Source: Dehalococcoidales bacterium (GTDB lineage Bacteria; Chloroflexota; Dehalococcoidia; Dehalococcoidales; JAUXAE01). From it: DNA of 15,139 nt. Below, piece after piece: positions 1-6,725 of this stretch. Position 1 is the stretch's first letter. The number at the start of each line of letters is the position of its first letter. The stretch covers positions 1 to 15,139 of the forward strand of contig JAUXAE010000016.1 in the NCBI GenBank assembly GCA_030620035.1, in the 5' to 3' direction. Made by a program: the position numbers and the translations under genes. The notes under the pieces are model-generated. The model was not told where the DNA came from. It made no database searches and worked only from the letters and a program-made list of their open reading frames with translations.

Positions 1-715
1 TGCTGACATGGGCAACGTGCAGCCGGGCTCCGGTTAGCTCGGCCAGGGCCAGGTCACGGGCGACGGCCACCTCCTCGGCGGCGGCCGGTATGCCCTGAAG
101 GCCCAACCTGGTGGCGATAATGCCTTCATTCATCAGGCCACCCTGGCTGAGCTCGGCATCCTGGCAGTGGTCAATAATGGGCCGGCCAAAGGCCAGACTG
201 TACTCCATCGCCTGGCGCAGCAGGCGCGAGCTCCTTACCGGCTGGCCATCATCGCTAAAGGCAATCACCCCGGCCTGGGCCAATTCTGCCATCTCAGCCA
301 GCTCCTGCCCCCTTCTACCTCGGGAGATACAGCCGATGGGCAGGATGCGGACTACCCCTTCTTTGGTTGCTACTGACTTTACATAATCTATGGCGGCCTG
401 GTTATCCAGGGGAGGGTTGGTATTGGGCATACAGCAGATGGTGGTAAAGCCGCCCCGGGCGGCCGCCCGGCTCCCGCTGGCAATGGTCTCCTTTTCTTCA
501 TAGCCCGGCTCCCGTAGATGACAGTGGAGGTCAATAAAACCGGGGCAGACTATCAGCCCTTCGGCGTTGATGACATCAAGATCTGGCTGGGGTGGGCTTG
601 ATTTTCCCAGGCCCAGCCACGAGATCTGGCCGTTGCGAATAAGCAGGCTGCCTTTTTCGTCTAGCCCCTGGCTGGGGTCAATTATGTGCCCGTTTTGTAT
701 CAGCAGTTGGCTCAT
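1..715 (-). CDS. pyrC: Dihydroorotase (partial, 3' part outside the window)
   Basis: Zinc amidohydrolase that interconverts carbamoyl-aspartate and dihydroorotate, the third step of UMP synthesis, in the cytoplasm. I read 238 codons from ATG at 715 without a stop to the window edge; the family is about 420-430 residues, so roughly the last 40% is missing. Visible motifs are FIDLHCHLREPG (60-71, metal-binding H64 and H66, substrate Arg R68), CMPNTNPP (95-102), FSDDG (153-157, the metal/catalytic Asp region), DHCQD (182-186, H183) and HVAHVS at the edge (233-238). These mark the monofunctional type I DHOase, not the shorter E. coli type. Its ATG overlaps the pyrB stop by four bases (ATGA), so it is translationally coupled and is the third gene of the pyrR operon. 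A GGGAG about 9 bases upstream can serve as ribosome-binding site. No lesion is seen in the visible part. Confidence 0.95.
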   Translation of the reverse strand, partial: MSQLLIQNGHIIDPSQGLDEKGSLLIRNGQISWLGLGKSSPPQPDLDVINAEGLIVCPGFIDLHCHLREPGYEEKETIASGSRAAARGGFTTICCMPNTNPPLDNQAAIDYVKSVATKEGVVRILPIGCISRGRRGQELAEMAELAQAGVIAFSDDGQPVRSSRLLRQAMEYSLAFGRPIIDHCQDAELSQGGLMNEGIIATRLGLQGIPAAAEEVAVARDLALAELTGARLHVAHVS

Positions 716-1707
716 AGTTGTCTGCTCCCGGCTAATAGATAGAGCAGGGCCATGCGCACGGCCACCCCGTTAGTTACCTGCTCGTTGATGACTGACCTGG
801 GGCCACGGGCCACACTTGAGGCAATCTCAATGTCTTCATTTACCGGGCCCGGGTGAAGAACAATGACATCTGGTTTGGCCTTGGCCAGCCGGGACTCGGT
901 GAGCTGGTATAACCGGACATATTCTCGGATGCTGGGCAGTAGTCCGCTTGGCTGCCGCTCCCTTTGCAGGCGCAGGGCCATGACTATATCGGCGCCGTCG
1001 AGGGCGTGCTCAATGTCGGCTTCAATAGTCACCTTGGGAAACTGGTCCTGCCGATGGTTCAGCCCGGCGGGCAGCAGGGTGAAGGGGCAGCATAGGGTCA
1101 CCTTAGCCCCCATGGTGGTCAGTCCCCAGATGTTGGAGCGGGCCACCCGGCTGTGCTTGATGTCGCCGATGATAGTCATCTTCAGCCCCTTGAGGCTGCC
1201 TTTGTGCTCACGGATGGTGTATAGGTCAAGCAGTGCCTGGGTGGGGTGGGCGTGCCAACCATCACCGGCGTTGACCAGGCTGGCTTTGAGATACCTGGCA
1301 GCAATATAGGGGGCTCCCGACATGGGGTGGCGCATTATCACAATATCGGCGCCCAGTGCCTCCAGCGCGCTCAGGGTATCTACCAGGCATTCGCCCTTGA
1401 CGATACTGCTGGCGCCGGCGCTCAAGTTGACGACATCGGCGCTCAGGCTTTTGGCGGCCAGCTCAAAGGAAGAGCGGGTGCGGGTGCTGGGCTCATAGAA
1501 GAGGCTGGCTATGGTCTTGCCCCTCAGGGTGGGCACCTTCTTGATGGCCCGCGACAGCACCTCCTTCATGGCGTCACTGGTCCTAAGGACAAGCTCTATT
1601 TCCTCAAGGGTGAAGTCATCAAGGTCAAGGATATGGCGGTGCCGCCATAGTAATGGCGGTGCCTCGGGTTTTACTGTTAGGGTATCTTTTTGCTGGACCT
1701 GCCTCAT
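712..1707 (-). CDS. pyrB: Aspartate carbamoyltransferase, catalytic chain
   Basis: Condenses carbamoyl phosphate with aspartate to carbamoyl-aspartate, the committed step of pyrimidine synthesis. The 331-residue length is slightly above the usual ~305-310 because of an N-terminal extension of about 20 residues. The carbamoyl-phosphate loop is intact as YEPSTRTRSSFE (71-82). It is followed by the SIVKGE loop (101-106, lysine that reaches the neighbouring subunit), MRHP (125-128), the HAHPTQALLDLYTI block (152-165), and HPGPVN and EQVTNG near the C terminus. No regulatory chain gene (pyrI) lies nearby, so the enzyme is probably of the unregulated trimer type, with control at the RNA level through PyrR. 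ATG at 1707 has a strong AAGGAGG 7-8 bases upstream and overlaps the pyrR stop as ATGA; the 3' end overlaps pyrC the same way. Family assignment is secure; the oligomeric state is inferred. Confidence 0.97.
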   Translation of the reverse strand: MRQVQQKDTLTVKPEAPPLLWRHRHILDLDDFTLEEIELVLRTSDAMKEVLSRAIKKVPTLRGKTIASLFYEPSTRTRSSFELAAKSLSADVVNLSAGASSIVKGECLVDTLSALEALGADIVIMRHPMSGAPYIAARYLKASLVNAGDGWHAHPTQALLDLYTIREHKGSLKGLKMTIIGDIKHSRVARSNIWGLTTMGAKVTLCCPFTLLPAGLNHRQDQFPKVTIEADIEHALDGADIVMALRLQRERQPSGLLPSIREYVRLYQLTESRLAKAKPDVIVLHPGPVNEDIEIASSVARGPRSVINEQVTNGVAVRMALLYLLAGSRQL

Positions 1708-2261
1708 TGTTGTCCCTCCTTAAGCGATGACTGAGCAATGATGGCCACCTCATCAACGCCGTCGGTTTCTGTAAGCTTAACCTGAATATCCTCGTGTCTT
1801 GAACTGGGCATGTTCTTACCTACATAGTCGGCCCGGAGCGGTAGCTCCCGGTGACCGCGGTCAACAAGGACGGCCAGCTGGATTTGTTCGGGCCTTCCCA
1901 GGTCAATGAGGGCGTCCATGGCCGCCCGGGTGCTGCGCCCGGTGTAGAGGACATCGTCAACCAGGATAATTGTTCGGCCGTCAATATTGACCGGGATATC
2001 GGTGCTCTTGACGATAGGCTGTAGGTCTAGCCGGGCCAGGTCGTCTCTATAGAGGCTGAAGTCCAGGGCGCCGACGGGTATTTCGGCCTGTTCAAAACTG
2101 GCGATAGTGGCCGCCAGCCGCCGGGCTAAGGGTACGCCCCGGGTGCGCATGCCCACCAGCACCAGGTTCTCAATGGACTTGTTGCGCTCAATAATCTCGT
2201 GGGCCATGCGGGCCAGGGTCCGCCTGATGTCCTCGGGGGTCATTATGATTTTTGGGAGCAT
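1704..2261 (-). CDS. pyrR: Bifunctional PyrR: pyr mRNA-binding attenuation regulator / uracil phosphoribosyltransferase
   Basis: PyrR binds a specific hairpin in pyr leader RNA when UMP is high and so lowers expression; most homologues also convert uracil and PRPP to UMP. At 185 residues it has the normal family length. The type I phosphoribosyltransferase PRPP loop is clear as ILVDDVLYTGRST (98-110 region), followed by LVDRGHRELPLRADYVGKN, the family-typical block near residues 132-150 that carries the RNA- and nucleotide-contacting basic residues. ATG at 2261 is preferred over the in-frame ATG six codons on, because only the first has a ribosome-binding site (GAGAGG, 8 bases upstream). That site is buried in the attenuator stem described separately. 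First gene of the operon; its stop overlaps pyrB by four bases. Confidence 0.96.
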   Translation of the reverse strand: MLPKIIMTPEDIRRTLARMAHEIIERNKSIENLVLVGMRTRGVPLARRLAATIASFEQAEIPVGALDFSLYRDDLARLDLQPIVKSTDIPVNIDGRTIILVDDVLYTGRSTRAAMDALIDLGRPEQIQLAVLVDRGHRELPLRADYVGKNMPSSRHEDIQVKLTETDGVDEVAIIAQSSLKEGQQ

Positions 2262-2348
2262 AAAAATAACCTCTCACCATTTTTTGCTGGCAAGAGGCCT
2301 TGCTGATCATCTATTTCCCTTGCCAGCCTCACAGGACCAGCTTAAAGG
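2262..2348 (-). promoter_or_regulatory. PyrR-binding attenuator in the pyrR leader
   Basis: Three mutually exclusive RNA structures can be drawn on the minus strand. (a) The PyrR-binding loop at 2348-2318 contains GTCCTGTGAGGCTGGCAAGG, which fits the known PyrR site: CC and GG flanking an NGNGA loop, then CT.GCAAGG, closed by CCTT/AAGG. (b) The antiterminator pairs GCTGGCAAG (2327-2319) with CTTGCCAGC (2294-2286), a perfect 9-bp stem. (c) The terminator pairs CCTCTTGCCA (2297-2288) with TGGTGAGAGG (2279-2270), 10 bp including two G-U pairs, loop GCAAAAAA, followed by TTATTTTT (2269-2262) directly before the ATG. Bound PyrR would hold (a), break (b) and release (c). Stem (c) also contains the pyrR ribosome-binding site GAGAGG, so it could block translation as well. 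Base pairing is read from the sequence; the mechanism is inferred from Bacillus PyrR systems. Confidence 0.85.
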
Positions 2349-2371
2349 TATAAGCCTATTCTATTTTTTAT

Positions 2372-2400
2372 ATTATATCACTTAAAAGAAGTTATGGCAA
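2372..2400 (-). promoter_or_regulatory. Sigma70-type promoter of the pyr operon
   Basis: The minus strand has TTGCCA (2400-2395), a 17-base spacer and a perfect TATAAT (2377-2372). Transcription would start near 2365, giving a leader of about 100 bases that holds the whole PyrR attenuator. Near-consensus elements and exact spacing make this one of the better promoters in the window. Confidence 0.85.
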
Positions 2401-2469
2401 TACTTTATATCAAAAAAATATGAAGAATTTTATAATAGACAGACCAGATTTAACTAGGGGGAGAGAGGG

Positions 2470-3570
2470 CTACCTTTTACTTTTTGGGTTCGGCGCTGTT
2501 ACTGCCTGTAATTCCTCTCTAAAAAACCTTCGCTTAAAATAGAGAGCCACATTAACCAGGCTTATCAGCACTGGCACTTCAACCATTGGCCCAATGACAG
2601 CGGCAAAGGCCTGCCCCGAACCAATACCAAACACTGCCACGGACACCGCAATAGCTAGCTCGAAATTGTTGCTGGCCGCAGTGAAGGCGATAGCCGTCGT
2701 CTTAGGGTAATCAGCCCCGATCTTCCTTCCCATGTAGAACGATACTAGAAACATGAGCACAAAGTAGATAAGGAGTGGAATGGCAATACGAACCACATCC
2801 AGGGGTAACTCAACGATGATTTCACCCTTGAGGGAGAACATTACCACGATGGTAAAGAGAAGGGCGACAAGTGTTACGGGGCTTATCTTAGGGATGAATT
2901 TGTTCTCATACCACTCATGTCCCCTAGCCTTTATGAGTGTAAAGCGTGTAATCATACCGCCGAAGAAGGGGATACCCAGGTAGATAAGTACGCTGGCCGC
3001 TATCTGGCCAATGGTAACATGCACCGCCGCTCCCTCTAGTCCGAACCATCCCGGCATCACCGTTATGAAGATGTAGGCATATACTGAGTAAAAAACTATC
3101 TGGAAGATAGAATTAAAGGCTACCAGACCGGCGGCATACTCGCTGTCTCCCTTAGCCAGCTCATTCCACACGATGACCATTGCAATGCAGCGAGCCAGTC
3201 CTATCATAATCAGCCCTACCATGTAGTCGGGGTAGGCTCCCAGGAAAACAATAGCCAGGAAGAACATAAGCACCGGGCCGATAAGCCAGTTCTGCACTAG
3301 CGAGAGCCCAAGCACGCGCCAGTTGCGAAATACGCGGCCTAGTTCCTCGTATCTCACCTTGGCCAGCGGCGGGTACATCATCAGAATCAGCCCCGCGGCT
3401 ATGGGAATTGAGGTGCTTCCTACCTGTAAAGAGGAAATAAACTCACCAACACTGGGAACAAAATACCCCAGGCCTACCCCCAAACCCATTGCCAGGAATA
3501 TCCAGAGGGTCAGGAAACGGTCTAATGTTGGAAGTCTGCCGACTACGGTGGCTGGTTTCGTATTGCTCAT
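2470..3570 (-). CDS. acr3: ACR3-family arsenite efflux permease
   Basis: Inner-membrane carrier of the bile/arsenite/riboflavin transporter superfamily that expels arsenite, driven by the proton gradient. 366 residues, within the ACR3 range, with about ten hydrophobic segments. Family signatures are GLARCIAMVIVWNELAKGD (124-142, with the conserved Cys at 128), FTAASNNFELAIAVSVA (296-312, with the acidic residue E304) and GPMVEVPVLISLVNVAL near the C terminus. The Cys and Glu are the residues reported as essential in studied ACR3 proteins; their equivalence here is by position. It follows arsR by 36 bases and is probably co-transcribed. The ATG at 3570 has no good Shine-Dalgarno, so it may be poorly initiated or depend on arsR translation. 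No arsenate reductase is in the window. Codon use looks more A+T-rich than the flanking pyr and pcrA genes, which suggests transfer. Confidence 0.95.
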   Translation of the reverse strand: MSNTKPATVVGRLPTLDRFLTLWIFLAMGLGVGLGYFVPSVGEFISSLQVGSTSIPIAAGLILMMYPPLAKVRYEELGRVFRNWRVLGLSLVQNWLIGPVLMFFLAIVFLGAYPDYMVGLIMIGLARCIAMVIVWNELAKGDSEYAAGLVAFNSIFQIVFYSVYAYIFITVMPGWFGLEGAAVHVTIGQIAASVLIYLGIPFFGGMITRFTLIKARGHEWYENKFIPKISPVTLVALLFTIVVMFSLKGEIIVELPLDVVRIAIPLLIYFVLMFLVSFYMGRKIGADYPKTTAIAFTAASNNFELAIAVSVAVFGIGSGQAFAAVIGPMVEVPVLISLVNVALYFKRRFFREELQAVTAPNPKSKR

Positions 3571-3606
3571 GTTTTTAAGGAATTTTCCGGCGACATCAAA
3601 GCGACA

Positions 3607-3951
3607 CTACTTGCACCCGGGACCTATCTGTTTGGCGTGCTTTAGTCTTTCCCTATCCTTTTCTAGTACCTCATTGCTGACAGGGGAATCCCTAACTAGC
3701 TTGGCGAGGTAAGTAGCGTAGCGATTGGTTGCCTGCCAGTCTATAGAATAAACTATCCATACCCCGTCCCGTCTTGGTTTCAAGAAACCGGCCTCCTGCA
3801 GAATGCCAAGGTTACGAGAAGCCCGTGACTGAGATATATCCAGGGCCTGCATAACCTCGCAGACACAGCATTCTTTCTCCAGTAGAACTTTGAGAATTCT
3901 GAGCCTGGTCTCATCGGAGAGAGCCTTCATCGCCTTAATCAAGTCCTGCAT
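3607..3951 (-). CDS. arsR: ArsR/SmtB-family arsenic-responsive repressor
   Basis: Winged-helix repressor that leaves its operator when As(III) or Sb(III) binds cysteines in the recognition domain. 114 residues. The N-terminal helix LSDETRLRILKVLL is followed by a metal-binding box ECCVCEV (27-33), a variant of the classical ELCVC with C29 and C31 in the known ligand positions and an extra C28. The recognition helix region is ISQSRASRNLGILQEAGFL (39-57), then a wing RRDGVWIVYSI. A further Cys (113) sits two residues from the C terminus. ATG at 3951 is preceded by AAGGGGG. It reads away from pcrA, has its own promoter and operator upstream, and precedes acr3, so it presumably autoregulates arsR-acr3. 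The ligand is inferred from the box and the neighbour. Confidence 0.94.
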   Translation of the reverse strand: MQDLIKAMKALSDETRLRILKVLLEKECCVCEVMQALDISQSRASRNLGILQEAGFLKPRRDGVWIVYSIDWQATNRYATYLAKLVRDSPVSNEVLEKDRERLKHAKQIGPGCK

Positions 3952-3981
3952 CGCTTCCCCCTTGAGCTAAACTATAAGTTA

Positions 3982-4001
3982 ATATGCACATATCTGCATA
4001 T
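3982..4001. promoter_or_regulatory. Probable ArsR operator
   Basis: Perfect inverted repeat ATATGCA (3982-3988), six-base spacer, TGCATAT (3995-4001). It starts just downstream of the arsR -10 and covers the predicted start of transcription, where a repressor would block. The A+T-rich dyad resembles ArsR/SmtB sites. No binding data; inferred from position and symmetry. Confidence 0.65.
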
Positions 4002-4030
4002 ATTCTATAATCCTTCCCACTATATGTCAA
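4002..4030 (-). promoter_or_regulatory. Promoter of arsR-acr3
   Basis: Minus strand TTGACA (4030-4025), 17-base spacer, TAGAAT (4007-4002). The -35 is perfect and the -10 differs in one base. Predicted start near 3995, inside the ArsR dyad. Confidence 0.8.
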
Positions 4031-4032
4031 TA

Positions 4033-4062
4033 ATGACCAACTCGGTAGTAAAATGCTATAAT
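4033..4062 (+). promoter_or_regulatory. Possible promoter of pcrA, near-leaderless
   Basis: A perfect TATAAT lies at 4057-4062, with a weak -35 (ATGACC, 4033-4038, 18-base spacer). The pcrA ATG is only 10 bases beyond the -10, so the transcript would carry about 3-4 untranslated bases. An AAGG at 4063-4066 could be a short Shine-Dalgarno if transcription began further upstream. It partly overlaps the divergent arsR promoter. Confidence 0.5.
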
Positions 4063-4072
4063 AAGGTATCTC

Positions 4073-6247
4073 ATGACGGACATTCTAGCTGAGCTTAATC
4101 CAGCCCAGAGGCAAGCGGTAGAGGCGATAAGCGGCCCGGTGCTTATTCTGGCCGGCCCGGGCAGCGGCAAGACCCGGGTCATCACCCACCGGGTGGCCTA
4201 TCTGATTAGGGTCTGCGGCGTCAGTCCTCACCATATTATGGCCGTTACCTTCACCAACAAGGCCGCCCGGGAGATGAAGGAGCGGCTCAACCAGCTGGTA
4301 AGCGGCTCGGTTAAGGACCTGACTATCGGTACCTTTCACGCCATCTGTGCCCGCATCCTGCGCCGCGAGGGTAAGGCTATTGGTGTTGACCCCGGCTTTG
4401 TCATCTATGATGACGAAGACCAGCTTGAGCTGGTCAAGCGGGCAATTTCTGAGGTAGGTCTTGACCCCAAACAGTATTCCGCCTCGGCCATAGCCTCAAC
4501 CATTTCCGCCGCCAAGAGCCGCATGTTAGCCCCGCAGGGCTATCTTGAGCATGCCGGTAGCTTTTTTGAGGAGGTGGTCGGCCGGGTCTATGAGCGCTAT
4601 CAGCAGTTGCTTGGCCAGAGTAGCGCCCTTGACTTTGACGATTTGCTGCTTAAGGCAGTCCAGTTATTTAAAAAGGAGTCTGAAATGCTGGCCCGGTATC
4701 AGCAAAGGTACCGGCATATTATGGTGGATGAGTTTCAGGATACCAATCTGGTTCAGTATGAGCTGGTAAAGCAACTGGCCGGCGGCTACCGCAATATATG
4801 TGTCGTTGGTGACCCAGACCAGTCAATCTACTCATGGCGCTTTGCCGACCTGCGTAATATCCTCAATTTTGAGAAGGACTATCCCGAGGCCAAGGTGGTC
4901 TTCCTGGAGCAGAGCTACCGCTCGACGCAGAAGATTCTGGAGGCGGCCTCCTATATCATCTCGGCCAATCAGCAGCGCAAGCCGATAAACCTGTGGACGG
5001 ATAATGAGTCCGGGGAATTGGTTACGTTTGTCGAGACCTACAGTCAGCAGGAGGAGGCCCAGTTTGTGGTCAGTGAGGTGGAGCGGCTGGCGGAGCAGAC
5101 TGGGGTCAGGCTGGGTGGCTGTGCCGTGATGTACCGCACCAATGCCCAGTCCCGGGCCCTTGAGGAGGCCTTTATCCGCTACGGGACATCCTACAAGCTG
5201 GTGGCCGGCACCCGCTTCTATGAACGGCGGGAGGTGAAGGATATTATCGCCTACCTCAGGCTTATCCAGAACCCGGATGATAGTGTCAGCCTGCTCAGGG
5301 TAATCAATGTCCCCCAGCGTGGTATCGGCCAGCGTAGCCTGAGCGGGCTATCTAGCTGGGCCGGGCTAAAGGGCCTATCTCTGTATCAGGCTTTAAGGCT
5401 GGTTGCCGAGTCCGGAGAGGACAAGCCGCCGCTTAACCCCCGGGCCCTCGGGGCATTGGCCAGCTTTGGCGACATAATGACCCAGTTTATTAGCCGCAGT
5501 GAAGAAATAGACCTGACCAGCCTTTTTGACCTGGTGATAGCCAAGTCAGGCTACAAGGATTACCTGCTAAAGGGACAGGACGGCGAGGAGCGCTGGGAGA
5601 ACATCCTTGAGCTGCGCACCGTGGCCGGTGAGTACCGTCATCTACCACCCCGGGAGGGGCTGGCCGCCTTCCTGGAAGGGATGGCCCTGGTATCTGATAT
5701 TGACGGGCTTGATGGCAGTCTTGATGCCGTTACCCTGATAACCCTGCACCAGGCCAAGGGGCTGGAGTTCCCGGTGGTGTTTATTGTTGGTGTTGAGGAG
5801 GGCCTCCTGCCCCACTTCAGGTCCTTTGATGACCCGGCCCAGATGGAGGAGGAAAGGCGGCTTTTCTATGTCGGTGTCACCAGGGCCCAGAAGAGGCTGT
5901 ATCTGGTGCGGGCCTTCCGCCGCAGCCTGATGGGGGGCAGCACCTTAAATGAGCCGTCGCGTTTCCTTGGGGATATACCCCGGCACCTGGTCTGTGGTGG
6001 TGAGCTTTGGTCCGGGGAGGAGAGCCAGTTAACCAGCCGGCTCTATTCCTGGGATGAGAGCTCGGCGCCAGTGGTTAACATCCCGGAGCTAAAGGCCGGC
6101 GACCATGTCCGCCACGCCCAGTTTGGTGACGGTGTGGTCATCGGCTACCAGCCGGTGAGGGATGATGCCGAGGTGGTGGTTGACTTCAAGTGGACCGGGG
6201 TAAGAAAGCTGCTCCTAAGCTTTGCCCGGCTGGAGAAGGTGGGGTAG
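4073..6247 (+). CDS. pcrA: ATP-dependent 3'-5' DNA helicase, PcrA/UvrD type (superfamily 1)
   Basis: Unwinds DNA in nucleotide excision repair, mismatch repair and replication restart, and strips proteins from DNA. 724 residues, the normal PcrA/UvrD length. Helicase motifs are in order: Q-motif region LNPAQRQAVEA (8-18), Walker A AGPGSGKT (27-34), Ia TFTNKAAREM (59-68), GTFHAICARIL (86-96), Walker B VDEFQDTN (218-225), III GDPDQSIYSWRFAD (246-259), IV EQSYRST (279-285), and near the C terminus LHQAKGLEFPVVFI and EERRLFYVGVTRA. The last ~55 residues (AGDHVRHAQFGDGVV) are the Tudor-like tail of PcrA that contacts RNA polymerase in Bacillus. Motif III has RFAD where RGAD is usual. It stands alone on the plus strand, and only 6 bases separate its stop from that of the convergent nuclease gene. 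I choose PcrA over Rep because of the C-terminal tail. Confidence 0.96.
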   Translation: MTDILAELNPAQRQAVEAISGPVLILAGPGSGKTRVITHRVAYLIRVCGVSPHHIMAVTFTNKAAREMKERLNQLVSGSVKDLTIGTFHAICARILRREGKAIGVDPGFVIYDDEDQLELVKRAISEVGLDPKQYSASAIASTISAAKSRMLAPQGYLEHAGSFFEEVVGRVYERYQQLLGQSSALDFDDLLLKAVQLFKKESEMLARYQQRYRHIMVDEFQDTNLVQYELVKQLAGGYRNICVVGDPDQSIYSWRFADLRNILNFEKDYPEAKVVFLEQSYRSTQKILEAASYIISANQQRKPINLWTDNESGELVTFVETYSQQEEAQFVVSEVERLAEQTGVRLGGCAVMYRTNAQSRALEEAFIRYGTSYKLVAGTRFYERREVKDIIAYLRLIQNPDDSVSLLRVINVPQRGIGQRSLSGLSSWAGLKGLSLYQALRLVAESGEDKPPLNPRALGALASFGDIMTQFISRSEEIDLTSLFDLVIAKSGYKDYLLKGQDGEERWENILELRTVAGEYRHLPPREGLAAFLEGMALVSDIDGLDGSLDAVTLITLHQAKGLEFPVVFIVGVEEGLLPHFRSFDDPAQMEEERRLFYVGVTRAQKRLYLVRAFRRSLMGGSTLNEPSRFLGDIPRHLVCGGELWSGEESQLTSRLYSWDESSAPVVNIPELKAGDHVRHAQFGDGVVIGYQPVRDDAEVVVDFKWTGVRKLLLSFARLEKVG

Positions 6248-6253
6248 CCTTGG

Positions 6254-6706
6254 TCAGGCCTCTCCTGGTCCCGGCTGCTGGATGAGTTCCCACCTTACCA
6301 TGCCGTCCTCAATGAGCTGGCGAATCTTCCTCTCCTGAGGGGTGAGCTGGCAGTTCTTGCCCGTCTTTATCTCCATGATGACTATCTCTTTGGGGTCGCC
6401 ACTTGATAGGCCCGGGAAGACTATCAGGTCTACCGGGCTGCCGATAAAGCGGGCTTCGGTGGGGTCATAGTTAAAATCAGGCAAGTAAGGGGCCAACTGC
6501 TCGGTGAATTTGCCGCCCAGCACCGCCCGGCTCTGGGCAATGGCCTGCTTCTGGGCCAGCTCCTTTTCCCCCTGCCAGAGCTTAAGCTGGGCCTCCTGCC
6601 AGCAGTGGAAGAGCCTCTCAAAGCGCCATTTGATAATATAGTAGGCTAGAAGGATGGCCACAATGGCCGTGGCCAGGATGATGGCAGTTAGTAGTCCAGT
6701 GTTCAT
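6254..6706 (-). CDS. Membrane-anchored predicted endonuclease, Holliday-junction-resolvase-related (Endonuc_Holl-like)
   Basis: 150 residues: an N-terminal transmembrane helix (about 4-25), a helical linker rich in Q, E and K (30-58), then a compact domain with the PD-(D/E)xK nuclease pattern. This comprises SRAVLGGKFTEQLAPYLP (59-76, E69), FIGSPVDLIVF (87-97, D93) and VIMEIKTGK (109-117, E112 and K114). The layout matches the uncharacterised family annotated as predicted endonuclease related to Holliday junction resolvase; substrate and role are unknown. A membrane anchor is unusual for a DNA nuclease, so it may act at the membrane or on incoming DNA (inference). The start lies 19 bases after the pyrE stop with a weak ribosome-binding site, so it is probably the last gene of lepB-pyrE-nuclease. 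It converges on pcrA with 6 bases between stops. Fold call fairly sure, function not. Confidence 0.75.
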   Translation of the reverse strand: MNTGLLTAIILATAIVAILLAYYIIKWRFERLFHCWQEAQLKLWQGEKELAQKQAIAQSRAVLGGKFTEQLAPYLPDFNYDPTEARFIGSPVDLIVFPGLSSGDPKEIVIMEIKTGKNCQLTPQERKIRQLIEDGMVRWELIQQPGPGEA

Positions 6707-6725
6707 TGTAGACCTACCGCAATAT

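Noticed and set aside
863..1650. Long plus-strand open frames opposite pyrB
   Set aside because: They are antisense to a fully conserved aspartate carbamoyltransferase, overlap each other and have no ribosome-binding site.
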